Source of the DNA: Treponema sp.
GTDB taxonomy: Bacteria; Spirochaetota; Spirochaetia; Treponematales; Breznakiellaceae
Direction of reading: 5' to 3'
Assembly: GCA_009787695.1 (NCBI GenBank)
Contig: WQSW01000001.1
Span: forward strand, 63,604 to 127,603
Length of the DNA stretch: 64,000 nucleotides
The notes below the pieces were generated by a model that was not told where the DNA came from, searched no databases, and worked only from the letters and a program-made list of their open reading frames with translations. Both the position numbers and the translations under genes were made by a program. Shown here one piece after another: positions 30,102 to 38,716 of this stretch. Position 1 is the stretch's first letter. Every line of letters begins with the position of its first letter.

Positions 30102-31600
30102 TGGAACAGACAGGATTTGCAAAATCAAAACGTCTATACATAATAGGTGCCGGCTTTGCAGGGCGTACACTGGCAAACGAACTTGCCGCAAAAGCTGTTT
30201 TCGGCAAGGTAGTCGCATTTCTGGACGATGATCCGGGTGTTATCGGACACAAAATTGATGAAATACCGGTACTGGGTCCTGTAAAAGATGTTGCCATCCT
30301 TCTTAGAACAAACCCTGCCGATGAAGCGATTATTGCCATTCCAAGTGCAAGCAAGGAAACTTTAAAAGACCTCTATTCTATTTTAAAAAACGCAAACTTT
30401 CAAAAAATACGCATCCTTCCCGGCATCTCGCAAATTATCGAAGGGGACGCGCATCTTATACAAACACGCTCCATAGACCTTCAAGACCTCTTAGGCAGAA
30501 ACCCCGTCACCATCAAGTTAAAACAGAGCCTTACCTATGTAAGAGGCAAACGAGTTCTGGTTACAGGAGCGGGCGGTTCAATAGGCAGCGAATTATGCCG
30601 CCAATTGCTTTCAGGAGGGGTTTCCCGCCTTTATCTTTTAGGGCACGGTGAAAACTCAATTTATCAGATTGACAGGGAACTGCGTCTTTTACAGGACGAA
30701 GGGGTCGGCGAAAAAGCCGCTATAGTGCCTATCATCGGGGATTTAAAAGATGAGAATTATGTTGACTATATTTTTTCCAACCTTAAAGCGGACGCGATCT
30801 TCCACACAGCAGCTTACAAGCATGTCCCCATGATGGAAGAAAACCCTGTCGCTGCAATCGAGAACAATGTCTTTGGAACTGAAAACCTGATCAAAGCGGC
30901 GGTTAAACACAACATAAAGCGTTTTGTTCACATTTCAACCGACAAGGCGGTAAGCCCTGTTTCAGTTTACGGCGCATCAAAGTATATCTGCGAACGCATG
31001 ATATTAGCTCAAAGTACCAGAAACACCAACAAAGGAAACAATCCCCACTTTGTAATAGTCCGTTTCGGCAACGTACTGGGATCAAGAGGTTCGATAGTGC
31101 CTCTCTTTCAGCAGCAGATAGAAAAAGGCGGACCTGTAACTGTTACCCACCCTGATGTTTGCCGCTATTTTATGACCATCAGCGAGGCATGTTCATTAGT
31201 ACTTAAAACCGGAGGTGTCGGAGAAAACGGGGGCTTGTATCTTTTAGACATGGGAGAGCCTGTACGCATCCGAGACCTTGCAGAACAGCTAATACGCTTT
31301 CACGGCTTTGAAGTTGAAACAGATATAAAAATCGAATATGTAGGGCTTCGTCCCGGAGAGCGCTTGGATGAATCGCTTTTATCGGAAGAGGAGATTCCGT
31401 CTTTAACCGATTACAGCCGTATTCTTAAAGTAAACAGAAGAACAGAAGACAACAGCAATCAATTAATAATGGAGGCGGTAGAAGAGCTTCGCCCTATATG
31501 CAAATTTGATCCCGCTAAACCTGACGAATACAGAGATTCCAAAAAACTGCGTGCCATTTTATTAAAGTATGGAATAAACTTGCATTCCGTACTAAAATAA
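30101..31600 (+). CDS. CapD/FlaA1-like nucleoside-diphosphate-sugar epimerase/dehydratase (no N-terminal TM region)
   Basis: N-terminal CoA-binding-like Rossmann IIGAGFAGRTLANEL; GKRVLVTGAGGSIGSELCRQL; FHTAAYKHVPMMEENP; ISTDKAVSPVSVYGASKYICERM. Confidence 0.9.
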   Translation: MEQTGFAKSKRLYIIGAGFAGRTLANELAAKAVFGKVVAFLDDDPGVIGHKIDEIPVLGPVKDVAILLRTNPADEAIIAIPSASKETLKDLYSILKNANFQKIRILPGISQIIEGDAHLIQTRSIDLQDLLGRNPVTIKLKQSLTYVRGKRVLVTGAGGSIGSELCRQLLSGGVSRLYLLGHGENSIYQIDRELRLLQDEGVGEKAAIVPIIGDLKDENYVDYIFSNLKADAIFHTAAYKHVPMMEENPVAAIENNVFGTENLIKAAVKHNIKRFVHISTDKAVSPVSVYGASKYICERMILAQSTRNTNKGNNPHFVIVRFGNVLGSRGSIVPLFQQQIEKGGPVTVTHPDVCRYFMTISEACSLVLKTGGVGENGGLYLLDMGEPVRIRDLAEQLIRFHGFEVETDIKIEYVGLRPGERLDESLLSEEEIPSLTDYSRILKVNRRTEDNSNQLIMEAVEELRPICKFDPAKPDEYRDSKKLRAILLKYGINLHSVLK

Positions 31601-31605
31601 ATAAA

Positions 31606-33834
31606 ATGGAAAACCTCCCTTTCCTTGCAGATATTTATCCCGAAAGTTTGCATAAACAGAGTTTACTGTATGCGGTTACTATCAGATCGCCTATTGCAAA
31701 AGGGCGGTTAATAAATATAGAGGTTCCTGAACTGCCCGAGCATTTCACCTTTATTACTGCAAAGGACATACCCGGCAAAAACATACTCTTTGATACAAAT
31801 ATTCCCATACTTGCAGATGATAAGCTCTCTTACATAGGCGAGCCTGTCGCTATTTTATTGGGGCATGATAAAACAAAATTGGAAGAAACAGCTGCACGAT
31901 GCATCGTCAATGCAGAAACAGAACTGCCTTCTTTCTCTTGCACCGGAAATTCCGCTGATAAAATTGTGTGCGCTTCCCGTAAAATTGTTATCGGTGATAT
32001 ACAGGAAAAAACCTCTGATGCGTTTTTTTCAGATATATTCAATACTTCCAATAAAATTATTACAAGCACTTTTACTACAGGTATACAAGAACATTGGTAT
32101 GCAGAAACTATAGGGGCGATAACTTATTATAACGATTCACAGGATACGGATGTTTCTGATGAACCGGAAAATGTTCTTATCGTAAGAACTGCAACCCAAT
32201 GGCCCTCTCATGTAAAAAAAGCTGTTTCCTGTGTTTTAGGATGCGATGATCAAGTGATGGTTTTGCCTACATCCTTAAACCTTCATATGGATGGGAAATT
32301 GTGGTATCCGTCATTGATTGCATGCCATGCGGCGCTCGGCACATTTATAACAAAAAGCCCTGTGCGTATGATCTTAACAAGAGAGGAAGATTTCCTTTAC
32401 ACCCCAAAACGATGCAGTTCCACTGTTGAAATTGCAAGCGCAATCGACGAAAACGGTAAAATTAACGCGGTACAAATCGATATTTCTGTTAACCTCGGCG
32501 CATACGGGGTTTACGGACAGGAAATAATCGATCAAATAAGTCTTGGAAGTCTTGGTTTTTATAATTTTAAGCATATTAAAGTCAATGCAAGGGCAGTTTG
32601 TACGAATATCCCTCCTCAGGGACCTTTTTCCGGCTTTGGGCTTTCACAAGGGCTTTTTGCGATAGAAAGGCATCTTTCTCAAATTGCAGACCTTCTTGAA
32701 ATCGAGCCCGCTGAATTACGAAAAAACTATATAGACACCCGTCTTGCACTCCCTGTATCGAATCATATGCCTGAAAAAAATATGATTACAGGAGATATGC
32801 TCATAGATTCTGTCACACAAATGAGCGACTATTACCGCAAATGGGCTTCCTTCGATTTGCTCAGGCAAAGCCGAAAAACAAAACCGCAAGAGAAAGGAGA
32901 AAGTTTAAGAGGGATAGGGATCGCAGTCGGTTATCAAGGCAATGGCCCGCTTTATACCGGTGAAGATAACGGGAACTACAGTGTAGAAGTTACTCTGACA
33001 AAAGAAAGTATTTTAGAAATTAAATCGAATATTACAAGCACAGAAAATTATAATAAAATCTGGCAAAAAGTTGCTGTTGAAATTTTATCGATTCAGCCTG
33101 ATATGGTGCGTATTGTTACATCAAATATTAATGATGAAAAAAAGTCCCTATCTTCTCAAGAATCATTCCCTGATTGCGGACCCTCATGCTCATCAAGAAA
33201 TATTACAGCAATCACTAAACTTGTGGAAAATTGCTGCGATGATATCCGCAAACAGCGTTTCCATGATCCCTTGCCTATAACCGTAAAACATTTTATACAG
33301 CCTCAAAGCGGTTTTTTAAGATCAAATTTAAACTGGAATGTTCATGATATAAACGGTTTTTTAAAACCGGGATTCGCAGCCGCTGTCGTAGAAATAACCA
33401 TCGACATGGCAGAATGTATTCCAAGAATAAGAGGTTTATGGCTTGCGGTTGACGGCGGAAAAATCATTTCAAAACACAGGGCAAAAAGAAGTTTAACCCG
33501 CTCTGCAATTCAGGCATTAGGATGGGCGTACACAGAAAACATCGAATATGTAAACGGCGTCATTCCTAAAAATCAATATGAAAATTTTTCGATTTTTTCT
33601 CCGGTAGATACCCCTCCTATCGAAATAAATTTTATTTCCGCACAAACTGATGCTAATGAATTAAATGAACCTAAGGGAATAGGAGAGCTTCCTTTTACTT
33701 GTATACCTGCCGCCTTTATGCAAGCTGTCTCTCAGGCAATGGATCGGTGTTTTAGAACAATCCCTTTAAAAAGAAAAGATATTTGGGAAATGATCCGTAT
33801 CAGAAAAGAAGAAGTAACACAGGGGCATAAATGA
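31606..33834 (+). CDS. xanthine dehydrogenase-family molybdopterin-binding subunit
   Basis: GEPVAILLGHD, VRTATQWPSHVKKAVSCVLGC, PVRMILTREEDF, PPQGPFSGFGLSQGLFAIERHL; followed by 2Fe-2S and FAD subunits. Confidence 0.88.
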   Translation: MENLPFLADIYPESLHKQSLLYAVTIRSPIAKGRLINIEVPELPEHFTFITAKDIPGKNILFDTNIPILADDKLSYIGEPVAILLGHDKTKLEETAARCIVNAETELPSFSCTGNSADKIVCASRKIVIGDIQEKTSDAFFSDIFNTSNKIITSTFTTGIQEHWYAETIGAITYYNDSQDTDVSDEPENVLIVRTATQWPSHVKKAVSCVLGCDDQVMVLPTSLNLHMDGKLWYPSLIACHAALGTFITKSPVRMILTREEDFLYTPKRCSSTVEIASAIDENGKINAVQIDISVNLGAYGVYGQEIIDQISLGSLGFYNFKHIKVNARAVCTNIPPQGPFSGFGLSQGLFAIERHLSQIADLLEIEPAELRKNYIDTRLALPVSNHMPEKNMITGDMLIDSVTQMSDYYRKWASFDLLRQSRKTKPQEKGESLRGIGIAVGYQGNGPLYTGEDNGNYSVEVTLTKESILEIKSNITSTENYNKIWQKVAVEILSIQPDMVRIVTSNINDEKKSLSSQESFPDCGPSCSSRNITAITKLVENCCDDIRKQRFHDPLPITVKHFIQPQSGFLRSNLNWNVHDINGFLKPGFAAAVVEITIDMAECIPRIRGLWLAVDGGKIISKHRAKRSLTRSAIQALGWAYTENIEYVNGVIPKNQYENFSIFSPVDTPPIEINFISAQTDANELNEPKGIGELPFTCIPAAFMQAVSQAMDRCFRTIPLKRKDIWEMIRIRKEEVTQGHK

Positions 33835-34316
33835 TAATCAATTTTATTTTAAACGGAGAAGATGTTATATTTCGGGGCGAAGCCGGAGTCAGACTGATAG
33901 ATATCCTCCGCGAAAGTTTCGGTTTATTCGGCGCAAAACCCGGCTGTCTTTCAGGTCAATGCGGCGCATGCTCTGTAATTTTTAACGGGCACGTAAGCCC
34001 TGCTTGCCTTATACCTGCTTTTAAAATTAAAGGATGCGAAATAATCACTATCGAAGGTTTTTCCCAAACAATTGAGTATCAGGAAATAATGACAGGTTTT
34101 GCAGAAGTACATCTTGGAAACTGCGGATACTGCGAAGCCGGGAAAATCTTATGTACAGAAACTCTTCTGGAAAAAAATTATAAACCTACTAACGAAGAAA
34201 TATTGATGGGTTTTTCAGGGATAAAGTGCCGCTGTACAAATGCTGTAAGGCTGATTAAAGCTGTTAATATTATCGCAGATATGCGAAGAAGGAGGTTAAA
34301 TGGACGCACCGCTTAA
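33831..34316 (+). CDS. xanthine dehydrogenase-family [2Fe-2S] subunit
   Basis: GAKPGCLSGQCGACSVIFNG and LGNCGYCEAGKIL...IKCRCTNAVRLIKAV: two 2Fe-2S cluster motifs. Confidence 0.92.
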   Translation: MIINFILNGEDVIFRGEAGVRLIDILRESFGLFGAKPGCLSGQCGACSVIFNGHVSPACLIPAFKIKGCEIITIEGFSQTIEYQEIMTGFAEVHLGNCGYCEAGKILCTETLLEKNYKPTNEEILMGFSGIKCRCTNAVRLIKAVNIIADMRRRRLNGRTA

Positions 34317-35238
34317 CAATGTTTTTTTTCCAACCTCTTTTAATGAGCTCTTTACAACATGGAACAGATTCCCCGCCGCCGTCCCATATGCGGGAGGCAC
34401 AAATATACTGGGCAGACAAGAAAACAACATCCTTAACCTGCCTTCTGTATTTTTATGTTTGGATAAAATCGAAGAATTGCACATTGTAACAAGAACAGAA
34501 CAATATTTAGAAATAGGCGCAATGGTAAAATTAAACAGGCTCTTGCGTTTGGGAAAGTTAGTGCCTCATGTTCTTTGCAAATGCATAGAAAACATCTCCG
34601 GAGTGCAGGTACGCAACATAGCAACAATCGGGGGCAATATTTGCAGCACAAACAGAGTTTGCACAAATGGTGAATTGAATAAAAGTGAAACTTCAGGCGA
34701 TGTAACCCAAAGGCTTGCACGTATTTTAGACTTAAGCGCACCTCTTATCGCCCTTGATGCCCAATATGAATTGCGGAATGCAGGCAGCACAAGGTGGGTG
34801 TTAGCGTCAAGGTTTCACATTGAAGAACAAGAAAAAAAAATTAAAGGTTTACATGAAAAAAATCAAAAAGATTTTTATCATGATAGTCAGGAATTACTGA
34901 CACGGATTCGGTTGCCGATATATCCGTGGGATTACTCGGTTTATAAAAAATTCAGTTCGGAAGGATTTTATTCCAGCGAAGCTTTTGTCTTTTTGGCAAA
35001 AGCGCAAAAAAATATACTTTCGGATATAAGGATTGTTTACAAAGGGAATATCATTTTACGCAACAAAGACCTTGAAAGCTATTTGAACGGTAAATACCTC
35101 CCGCTGCACCGAAAAACTGCGGACGACTTTTTAGCGAACTGGAAAGAATATTTATCGCACAGACCGGAAATGTCAGAATTTTCGATTAATGCTGTAATGA
35201 ACAACATCGATGAAAATATCAGTTATTTATCTGAATAA
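34300..35238 (+). CDS. xanthine dehydrogenase-family FAD-binding subunit
   Basis: PYAGGTNILGRQ; VRNIATIGGNICST; overlaps the preceding gene. Confidence 0.88.
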   Translation: MDAPLNNVFFPTSFNELFTTWNRFPAAVPYAGGTNILGRQENNILNLPSVFLCLDKIEELHIVTRTEQYLEIGAMVKLNRLLRLGKLVPHVLCKCIENISGVQVRNIATIGGNICSTNRVCTNGELNKSETSGDVTQRLARILDLSAPLIALDAQYELRNAGSTRWVLASRFHIEEQEKKIKGLHEKNQKDFYHDSQELLTRIRLPIYPWDYSVYKKFSSEGFYSSEAFVFLAKAQKNILSDIRIVYKGNIILRNKDLESYLNGKYLPLHRKTADDFLANWKEYLSHRPEMSEFSINAVMNNIDENISYLSE

Positions 35239-35375
35239 ATCTTGCGTTTTTAACGAACCGCGCGGAATTTACTGATTTTCATTTAAAACTTAATATTTTA
35301 TCCCTTGAATAACATCAAAATAAATGATATATTGGCATTTTAGAAGGCAAATCGTTGGATTCATTGAGCGTGTTT

Positions 35376-35470
35376 CGGCCGTCGGTGTATCCGGCGTCCG
35401 CCTGACCTTGGAACAATTCGCGTTCCAAAGATAAAAAGTATAAGTTTTTATCATAACGGTCAGCCAGGAA
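35376..35470 (+). ncRNA. candidate structured RNA / aroB leader (class unknown)
   Basis: Hand-folded. Hairpin 35376-35400 (CGG/CCG + CGTCGG/CCGGCG, loop TGTAT). A CTGACC/GGTCAG stem (35402-35407/35458-35463) encloses two perfect hairpins TTGGAAC/GTTCCAA (35408-35414/35422-35428) and GATAAAAA/TTTTTATC (35430-35437/35445-35452). T-runs follow. Confidence 0.5.
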
Positions 35471-35541
35471 GCATTTTTTCACATTTTTTTTCCGATTATC
35501 ATTCGGAGATGGGTTGATTCGTCCTTAAAATACGGTATAAA

Positions 35542-36678
35542 TTGCAGTTTACTTTTGATGAATATAAAACAAATGTCTTTTTCAGCAGTAAAGTCCCTGA
35601 CTTTACACAAATTTCCGAAGATTTAAAGAAAAACTCGCCTGAAACCTCTGCGGGAAACATTCGCGCCCTTTTAATCGCCGATGAAAACACAAAATATATT
35701 GCCGATTTAATCAACAAAGATAAAAATCTGCCAATTTGCCTTTTAAAAAGCGGCGAAAATAATAAAAATTGGCAATCAATCGAAGAAATTCTTTCTGCAG
35801 CGCATCGTGCACAACTTGGCAGAGACTGTGTTTTTATCGCCGCCGGCGGAGGTGTAATCGGCGACCTTACAGGATTTGCCGCTTCTATTTACAAGCGCGG
35901 CTGCCGTTTTGTTTTAGTCTCCACTACCCTGCTTGGAATGGTTGATGCTTCAGTCGGCGGCAAAACAGGTTTTGATCTTTTTGAAATAAAAAATCTTGCG
36001 GGAACTTTTTACCCTGCAAATTCTGTTTACATGCCGCAAGATACGCTTTTAACACTTCCGCAGAAAGAATGGAAAAGCGGATTCGCAGAATTAATTAAAA
36101 CGGCAGTACTTGAAACAAGCGATAATTTTTTAGATCAGATATCAGATATAATCAAAGAGCAAGGAACAAAGAATATTGACATTTGTTCTTTGTTCTCTTT
36201 AAATTCATCTTTGCTTCAAAAGTTAATTGAAAGAGCGGTTTTATTTAAAGGTTCAGTTGTAAGCGAAGATATGCGCGAATCCGGAAAGCGCATGATTTTA
36301 AATTTAGGGCATACATTCGGTCATGCGCTGGAAAGCGTTATGGGGTTAGGCGCGCAATCAGAGTTTGCAATTTCGCACGGAGAGGCTGTCGCATGGGGTA
36401 TTGTCCGCGCTTGCGAACTCGGCACTTATCTTGGCATTACACCTAACAATAGAGCGGAAAAAATAATCAATATTATTGAATCTTTTGGATATAACATTAC
36501 TTTGCCCTTAGCAGATAACAAAAATGTGCATGATCTGTTAAACGCTATGAAAAGCGATAAAAAAAATAAGAAAAATAAACTTACATTTATTGTCCCGGAT
36601 AAAAACAGCGCGCAAATAGTTGAATTAGAAAGTGAAAACAAACAACTTGAAATAATTATTTCAAAAGGATTGGCATAA
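35542..36678 (+). CDS. aroB: 3-dehydroquinate synthase
   Basis: AAGGGVIGDLTGFAASIYKRGCRFVLVSTTLLGMVDASVGGKTGFD; LNLGHTFGHALES; ISHGEAVAWG. TTG start inferred by the ORF track. Confidence 0.93.
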   Translation: MQFTFDEYKTNVFFSSKVPDFTQISEDLKKNSPETSAGNIRALLIADENTKYIADLINKDKNLPICLLKSGENNKNWQSIEEILSAAHRAQLGRDCVFIAAGGGVIGDLTGFAASIYKRGCRFVLVSTTLLGMVDASVGGKTGFDLFEIKNLAGTFYPANSVYMPQDTLLTLPQKEWKSGFAELIKTAVLETSDNFLDQISDIIKEQGTKNIDICSLFSLNSSLLQKLIERAVLFKGSVVSEDMRESGKRMILNLGHTFGHALESVMGLGAQSEFAISHGEAVAWGIVRACELGTYLGITPNNRAEKIINIIESFGYNITLPLADNKNVHDLLNAMKSDKKNKKNKLTFIVPDKNSAQIVELESENKQLEIIISKGLA

Positions 36679-36680
36679 AA

Positions 36681-38264
36681 TTGAAAAATCTTATTTTTGT
36701 ATTTGCATTTGTTTTACTTAATTTTTCTGTTTTTGCTCAAGAAGAAAGAGAAATTGAACATTTTTTTAATATCGAACATGAAAATAAAATAGAGACAGAA
36801 ATTATAATCAATATTAATACAGATAAAATTATTGATTTTGATTCTGAATCAATCTTTATAATAAATTCATATCATTATCACATAAAAGGTATGACCATTC
36901 CTGTATTATTAAATAATAAAGTAGAAATAAAAACCGGAGAAGTAATTTTAGGGACAGAAAATTTTAAAAAATATTTACGAAATAAAACACAGCTAATAAT
37001 TAATGAAAGAGTTTTAAAAGACAATGCACATATAGATTATACAATCGGAGAAATAAACGAAGACGGAAAATATCCTGTAGATTTGCATGTATATGCCGAA
37101 GATACATGGAATATTATCGCTCTTCCCTATCCTAAGTTTGACTCAAATACAGGATTAAGCCTTTCTGTAAAAGCGCGCGATTATAATTTCTTAGGAACTA
37201 TGAGTCCTCTGAGAGTTGATATCGGCTATGAATTAGACAGAGACGGAAAAAATTCTTTTTTCTTAATGCTTGATTCAGGAATTCCTTTTCATTTTCTTGG
37301 ATTAAATTGGCATTTTAATTTTGATCATGATTATACTTACAGACCTAACACGGCATTGCATCATTATTATAAAAATACAACGGGTTTATCAATTGAACTG
37401 CCTGTAAAAAGAACTAAATTAACACTCGGTTTTGATGAAAGTTTTATTTTAAACGAGAAATATAATGAAGTCGGCAATGATGATGATATATTTCAAAATG
37501 GAATTTATTTATCATCCAGACCCTTTATTTCATGGGAATTCCCGACAGGGCTTAATGTCGGAAATTACGGCGAATTAAAATATACTCCGGAAGTATCAGC
37601 GAAATTTAATCATGAAATCAATACAAAATTATCTGATACTAGAATTGGTCCTTTTTTAGAATTATCTCATACACTTGGTTTTGAAAGAATTGACTGGATA
37701 GGAAATTTTAAAAAAGGATTTTCTGCAAATATAAACAATTCTTTTAATTATGATTTTTACCAGTCTAAAATTGATAAAAATCCTTTAACATACGATATTA
37801 TTATAACAAGTACAGCATATTTTACAATTACCGATTTTTTAGGTTTCTCTACACGTTTTATGTACCGGCATTGGTTTAACACATACAATGATGCTGCAGG
37901 AGACGCTCTAAGGGGAATTGCAGATAAAGAAATAGATGCACATTATATGATTTCTGTAAACCTTGATCTTCCTGTAAGAATATTAAGATTTAAACCTTCA
38001 CAATGGTTTAATAAAGATAAATTAAAAATATTAAATTTTGATCTTCACTTAAGCCCTGTAATTGATACAGCTGTTTTTTATTTTTATGATAATCCGTCAT
38101 TTAGTATGGATAATTTTCTTTTATCAGGCGGTTTTGAAATAATAATTTTCCCTGAGTTTTTCCGCAGCCTTTTCTTCCGGGCATCTTTATGTATAAATAT
38201 TTTGGATTTACCGGAATTAAAAAACAATTATGAAATATTCCTTGGCATGGATTTTCATTATTAA
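36681..38264 (+). CDS. putative outer-membrane beta-barrel protein
   Basis: Signal peptide MKNLIFVFAFVLLNFSVFAQE; alternating hydrophobic strands, terminal aromatic (FLGMDFHY); TTG start. Confidence 0.65.
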   Translation: MKNLIFVFAFVLLNFSVFAQEEREIEHFFNIEHENKIETEIIININTDKIIDFDSESIFIINSYHYHIKGMTIPVLLNNKVEIKTGEVILGTENFKKYLRNKTQLIINERVLKDNAHIDYTIGEINEDGKYPVDLHVYAEDTWNIIALPYPKFDSNTGLSLSVKARDYNFLGTMSPLRVDIGYELDRDGKNSFFLMLDSGIPFHFLGLNWHFNFDHDYTYRPNTALHHYYKNTTGLSIELPVKRTKLTLGFDESFILNEKYNEVGNDDDIFQNGIYLSSRPFISWEFPTGLNVGNYGELKYTPEVSAKFNHEINTKLSDTRIGPFLELSHTLGFERIDWIGNFKKGFSANINNSFNYDFYQSKIDKNPLTYDIIITSTAYFTITDFLGFSTRFMYRHWFNTYNDAAGDALRGIADKEIDAHYMISVNLDLPVRILRFKPSQWFNKDKLKILNFDLHLSPVIDTAVFYFYDNPSFSMDNFLLSGGFEIIIFPEFFRSLFFRASLCINILDLPELKNNYEIFLGMDFHY

Positions 38265-38273
38265 ATTATATAA

Positions 38274-38672
38274 ATGCTTAAAAATCAAAATGAAAAAAAC
38301 ATTAATTTGCGCCTTTCTATACTTATTCTTCTTGCCTTTCTCGCAGGCTGCATTTTCACAGGATATATCATCTATCGAGAAAGATTTACAGGCATTGGAA
38401 TCCTTGATTCAAGATACGATAGACAACACGCAAGAGCAGCAGAGATTATTGGAAGACTTGAAGAGGAACTTGGACGAGAGCGGGAACTTAATATCAGATT
38501 ACGAGAATATAATAACAGAGCAAGAGACCTTACTGACGGACTTGCGTCTTCAGCTGAACGAAATGTCCGAAACCTACAGGATGCAATCACAATTATCGGC
38601 GAGATACGCCAAAAGCTCAAAGTTCTGGCGGACTTTTACAATAATAGCGATCCCGGTAACAGCGCTGATTAG
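38274..38672 (+). CDS. small membrane/lipoprotein-like coiled-coil protein (overlapping frame B)
   Basis: INLRLSILILLAFLAGCIFTGYIIY TM with lipobox-like LAGC, then coiled coil AAEIIGRLEEELGRERELNIRLREYNNRARDLTDGLASSAERNVRNLQDAI. Codon choice (ctt, gaa, gga, aga) resembles neighbouring genes. Confidence 0.6.
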   Translation: MLKNQNEKNINLRLSILILLAFLAGCIFTGYIIYRERFTGIGILDSRYDRQHARAAEIIGRLEEELGRERELNIRLREYNNRARDLTDGLASSAERNVRNLQDAITIIGEIRQKLKVLADFYNNSDPGNSAD

Positions 38673-38703
38673 CGGCGGTGTTGTTTGGGCAGTTGTTAGG
38701 TGA
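38290..38703 (+). CDS. small exported coiled-coil protein with C-terminal TM (overlapping frame A, +1 relative to frame B)
   Basis: Canonical signal peptide MKKTLICAFLYLFFLPFSQAAFSQ, heptad-like coiled coil, C-terminal TM FWRTFTIIAIPVTALISGGVVWAVV. ORF track gives 38230 as first Met; the MKK start is more plausible. Confidence 0.6.
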   Translation: MKKTLICAFLYLFFLPFSQAAFSQDISSIEKDLQALESLIQDTIDNTQEQQRLLEDLKRNLDESGNLISDYENIITEQETLLTDLRLQLNEMSETYRMQSQLSARYAKSSKFWRTFTIIAIPVTALISGGVVWAVVR

Positions 38704-38716
38704 AAGTAAAAAATAA

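Noticed and set aside
34433-34790. Overlapping minus-strand ORFs of 102 and 74 aa inside the xdh FAD-subunit gene
   Set aside because: Antisense to a well-supported coding region, no protein-like features.
35340-35480. Possible bacterial SRP (4.5S) RNA because of GGTCAGCCAGGAAGCA
   Set aside because: The conserved domain IV apical sequence GGTC-GG-CCGGAAGGAAGCAGCC is not present, and GGTCAG instead closes a three-way junction with CTGACC.
27467-35541. 19-nt identical string TTAAAATACGGTATAAATT in the SPOR gene and just before aroB
   Set aside because: AT-rich, no extension of identity on either side; most likely coincidence.
38372-38620. 82-aa minus-strand ORF inside the overlapping pair
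   Set aside because: Ser/Arg-rich with no domain features; probably a by-product of the unusual composition of the dual-frame segment. It is a caution that open frames are easy to find here.
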